Assembly (NCBI GenBank): GCA_900708905.1
Contig: CAADRB010000004.1
Coordinates: 4,254,180-4,318,179, forward strand
DNA: 64,000 bases
Direction of reading: 5' to 3'
From: Hymenolepis diminuta
Taxonomy: Eukaryota > Platyhelminthes > Cestoda > Cyclophyllidea > Hymenolepididae
Numbering within the stretch: the stretch's first letter is position 1; every line of letters begins with the position of its first letter. The notes under the pieces were generated by a model. That model searched no databases. It was given only the letters and a program-made list of their open reading frames with translations, and was not told where the DNA came from. This document shows, one piece after another, positions 61,701 to 64,000 of this stretch. The translations under genes were made by a program, and so were the position numbers.

Positions 61701-63437
61701 GGAGACTTATATCAGACAGCAACAGCAAGCTGAAAATGTCTCTGCTGCCTTGCAACAACAGCAACAACAACAGGTAAAGTCCTCTAATGATTCCTTTTCT
61801 CTTTTTATTTAAAATGTCGCAATCCTATTGACTGATGGTAAGTTTTTCTCAGATCTTATCTTGATCGTAAGAGTAGCGTCCTAGAACCTCTGTAATGAAA
61901 AATCTCGAATTTGTAAATAGTATTCATTCGGCTTTTTGAGTGTCAACGAATGCCTCTTTTCCTTACATTGTGCATAGCATGGAGATAACTTCTACCGCCG
62001 TTTGCTAGTTCTGGTGTCATATAAGTGTTATTAAAACAGTCTCTGCTCATTCGCGATGAGGGATTATGTTCGTTCCCAGTCTTATATTACGACTTCAATT
62101 GTGGTACTTGAATGAAGATGTGGATGCATGGAATATTCGTGTCTTGAATAGTCTTTAATTATAGCTATATAGCTTGTCAGATAAGCTTAAACGAATAGCT
62201 CTTACCTCTACCTTTTTTATGCTTTCCCAGGTTTCTTTTATTACTTTTGTTGTACATTTACGCCAATTTAATGAATGCCTAAAACTGTTTTATTTGCAAA
62301 AATAACTCGAAAGTTGTACGTGGTGTCCCATCGGTTAACTATTTGTGGTTAATCTTTCAGTATAATTTCTAAAGAAATAGTGGTTTTGTTCTTATACGCT
62401 CTTTCATTTCCCTTCACTACAGCAAACCACCTTCCGCAACTTGGGCCTTAATAGAGCCTTTTGCGGTGTTACAGGTCATTTCAACCAGGATAACCTTCAT
62501 CGCGTAAGAATTTTTCCCCCTTCACTAGCAAGATCTTAAGAGAATCTCCAAATATACGCCGTAGCCTATCAATGGAACTGAGAGGTTATTCGACGGAATA
62601 GCAGCGCTCGACATTAGTTTAATTTTCATGAATGTTTTTGAATTAATTTTTTTGTCTCAATTAAGTTGTATAAGGTACAGATTCCTAACATATTATTGAC
62701 GACGGTTCATGTCAAGGGAACGAGTTGGAGGAGTTTTGTAATAACGCTTTTCCTAGAGGAAGGAGGGAATAAAATGGGGAAATTTTAGTCATGGGAACGG
62801 GTTTTTTTTTGTTGATATTTGGCATCACTACATTCCAATGAGACTAAAATGTAGACTATAAAAATGATTGTTTGCATTCATGTAATCCTCAGTTTCACAA
62901 ATCGGTTATAATTTTGATTTTCAATACTGTAGAGTGGTTTAGTTGGTGCCAGTTTTAATTTGCGTTAATTTCATCTCCTAACTAGAGTCATTTTTCACGT
63001 TTGTGTTGCATATAAAATTTTATGGAAGCTGGTATATCCTCCAGCATGGGTTTTTAACAAAATTGCTCCCTATTTTTATTACAGCTTGGATTCCATGATC
63101 GTACGTAAGTTTGAAATCTAGGGTCCAAATGGTTTATGTCTTGAGAATATAGCCTGGATTAGTTATTGTTCCGCTTATTGTTCTTATTTTGATGGAACTT
63201 CTTTTCTCGACTTAGTTACTTCAAATGATGGCGTTGCAGCAACAACAGCAACAAAATGCAGCACTTTTAATGGCGGCTCAACAAGCTAATCCCATCCATA
63301 CTGCTCAACAGGCCGCCCTTCTGCTCGCAGCCCAACAAAATCAACACCAAGCTGCTATTACGGACCCTTCTGCTTTGCTTGCAGCTCAAGTCCAGCAACA
63401 GGCTCAGGCACAACAACAGGCTTTGCTTCAAAGACAG
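58746..63437 (+). CDS. RS-repeat nuclear protein with Gln/Ala-rich C-terminus (start and end not resolved)
   Basis: Exons that join in frame are 58746-58774, 58851-58891, 59247-59443, 59517-61013, 61472-61773 and 63216-63437; the start exon lies upstream. The long exon encodes a Lys/Arg/Ser-rich region, then an RS domain of about 155 residues (roughly 60008-60470) dense in SR, RS and RR pairs. It is followed by a Lys/Glu-rich region with YIGPQVPPDMAKKLGL (near 60797-60850) and DAWKAHVGAKKKSD. The last two exons are Gln- and Ala-rich, with IEQLRARQ and QAIQLETYIRQQQ between Gln runs. RS domains mediate protein contacts in the spliceosome and localise proteins to nuclear speckles, so a splicing or mRNA-processing role is likely. 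No RRM, PWI or DEAD motif is seen, and I cannot name the ortholog. Arginine codons are mostly CGN/AGA in the RS part, typical of true coding rather than repeat DNA. Confidence 0.85.
62423..62503 (+). CDS. Possible cassette exon of the RS-protein gene
   Basis: 81 bp between a pyrimidine-rich TTCACTACAG acceptor and a CGC/GTAAGA donor, fully open in phase 0 (QTTFRNLGLNRAF...). It could be included between the exons at 61472-61773 and 63216-63437 without changing the frame. Its composition is unlike its Gln/Ala-rich neighbours. Confidence 0.35.
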
Positions 63438-64000
63438 GTCAGTTCCCATCCCCGCCTCTTAATACTCCCTCCCTTTGTCCATTTGGTGTGTTAAATGATT
63501 ACCCATCTCTGTGTCTCTTTACCTTTGCATAATCTCTCGGTAACCATTTAGGTGCTACCTGTCGCTCAATGCGTTTTTACTTGATGTGGGTCTTTTATTT
63601 ATACTCTATATCCGCGCAAGCTGTTAGTCTGTCTCTCCCGCTAATCTTTCCCCTTCAACATAATTTTCATAGTCAATCGTTTTTGTTCCTGTCTCTCTCC
63701 CCGCTTAATTAACTAACTAACTTATAGCTAGTTGACTAGTTTTGCGTTTCTAATGCTCTCTCACTTAAATTTGCTATTTTAGATGGAGCCAGTAGTTTAA
63801 GAGTGTATGTAATTATCCCTCAACGCTTTTATTTTTGTTGCATGCGCTTTTTACTTGTGGTATGTTCTGCTCGCATGAAGTTGTGTGAGTCTTATCAGTG
63901 TGTGTGTGATTGTTTTCGCCTCACATATGTTCGGAGCTTAATCCAAACCGAACCCTCAATCATTCCTTTATTTTATTTCATTATTTCTGTTATCTCTTTT
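63438..64000. other. Right edge; possible last exon of the RS-protein gene
   Basis: Mostly intron-like pyrimidine-rich DNA. After CTATTTTAG at 63774-63782 an in-phase stretch ATG GAG CCA GTA GTT TAA (63783-63800) would end the protein with MEPVV. No AATAAA is visible before the edge, so the real end may lie further right. Confidence 0.35.

Noticed and set aside
1..64000. tRNA, rRNA or CRISPR features
   Set aside because: No cloverleaf with matching B box, no rRNA-like block and no spaced direct repeats were found by eye. The regularly spaced similar units are finger exons.

Overview
This window looks like AT-rich, intron-rich animal DNA, most likely from a parasitic flatworm and perhaps a tapeworm. 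That assignment is an inference. It rests on six exon-sized GT..AG introns of only 32-78 bp in a conserved animal gene (CCDC137 type), a dead mariner transposon, and many scattered single-finger exons. No prokaryotic feature is present. Two assembly gaps of N lie at 13163-13338 and 47240-47968.

The first 48 kb is a cluster of four paralogous C2H2 zinc-finger loci in which every finger is carried by its own exon. In the three intact loci all 28 finger exons are exactly 87 bp, enter and leave in phase 1, and encode C-x2-C-x12-H-x4-H. Locus 1 (minus, about 685-7891, 3' end off the window) has 6 fingers. Locus 2 (plus, 15879-21202) has 10 fingers and a short tail. Locus 4 (minus, about 24300-30190) is a dead copy made of at least nine decayed finger exons. 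Locus 3 (plus, 35191-48094) has 12 fingers and a short acidic tail. Loci 1 and 2 point away from each other, and so do loci 4 and 3, so the cluster is two head-to-head pairs. Short 81-bp exons upstream of the fingers are also shared between loci. A 1.29-kb mariner relic with inverted ends and TA target duplication sits between loci 2 and 4. A nearly perfect 352-bp inverted repeat flanks the end of locus 3.

From 48 to 53.6 kb I see no intact gene, only repeats and one possible start exon. A complete seven-exon CCDC137-like gene (minus, 53653-54614, 230 residues) follows. After about 4 kb without a clear gene, a plus-strand gene for an arginine/serine-repeat nuclear protein with long glutamine/alanine-rich C-terminal exons runs from 58746 towards the right edge.

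The zinc-finger genes probably encode nuclear DNA- or RNA-binding proteins. Because all finger exons are in the same phase and the same length, any subset can be skipped without breaking the frame. CCDC137 and the RS-protein gene look like unrelated housekeeping neighbours (nucleolar/chromosomal and splicing-type).
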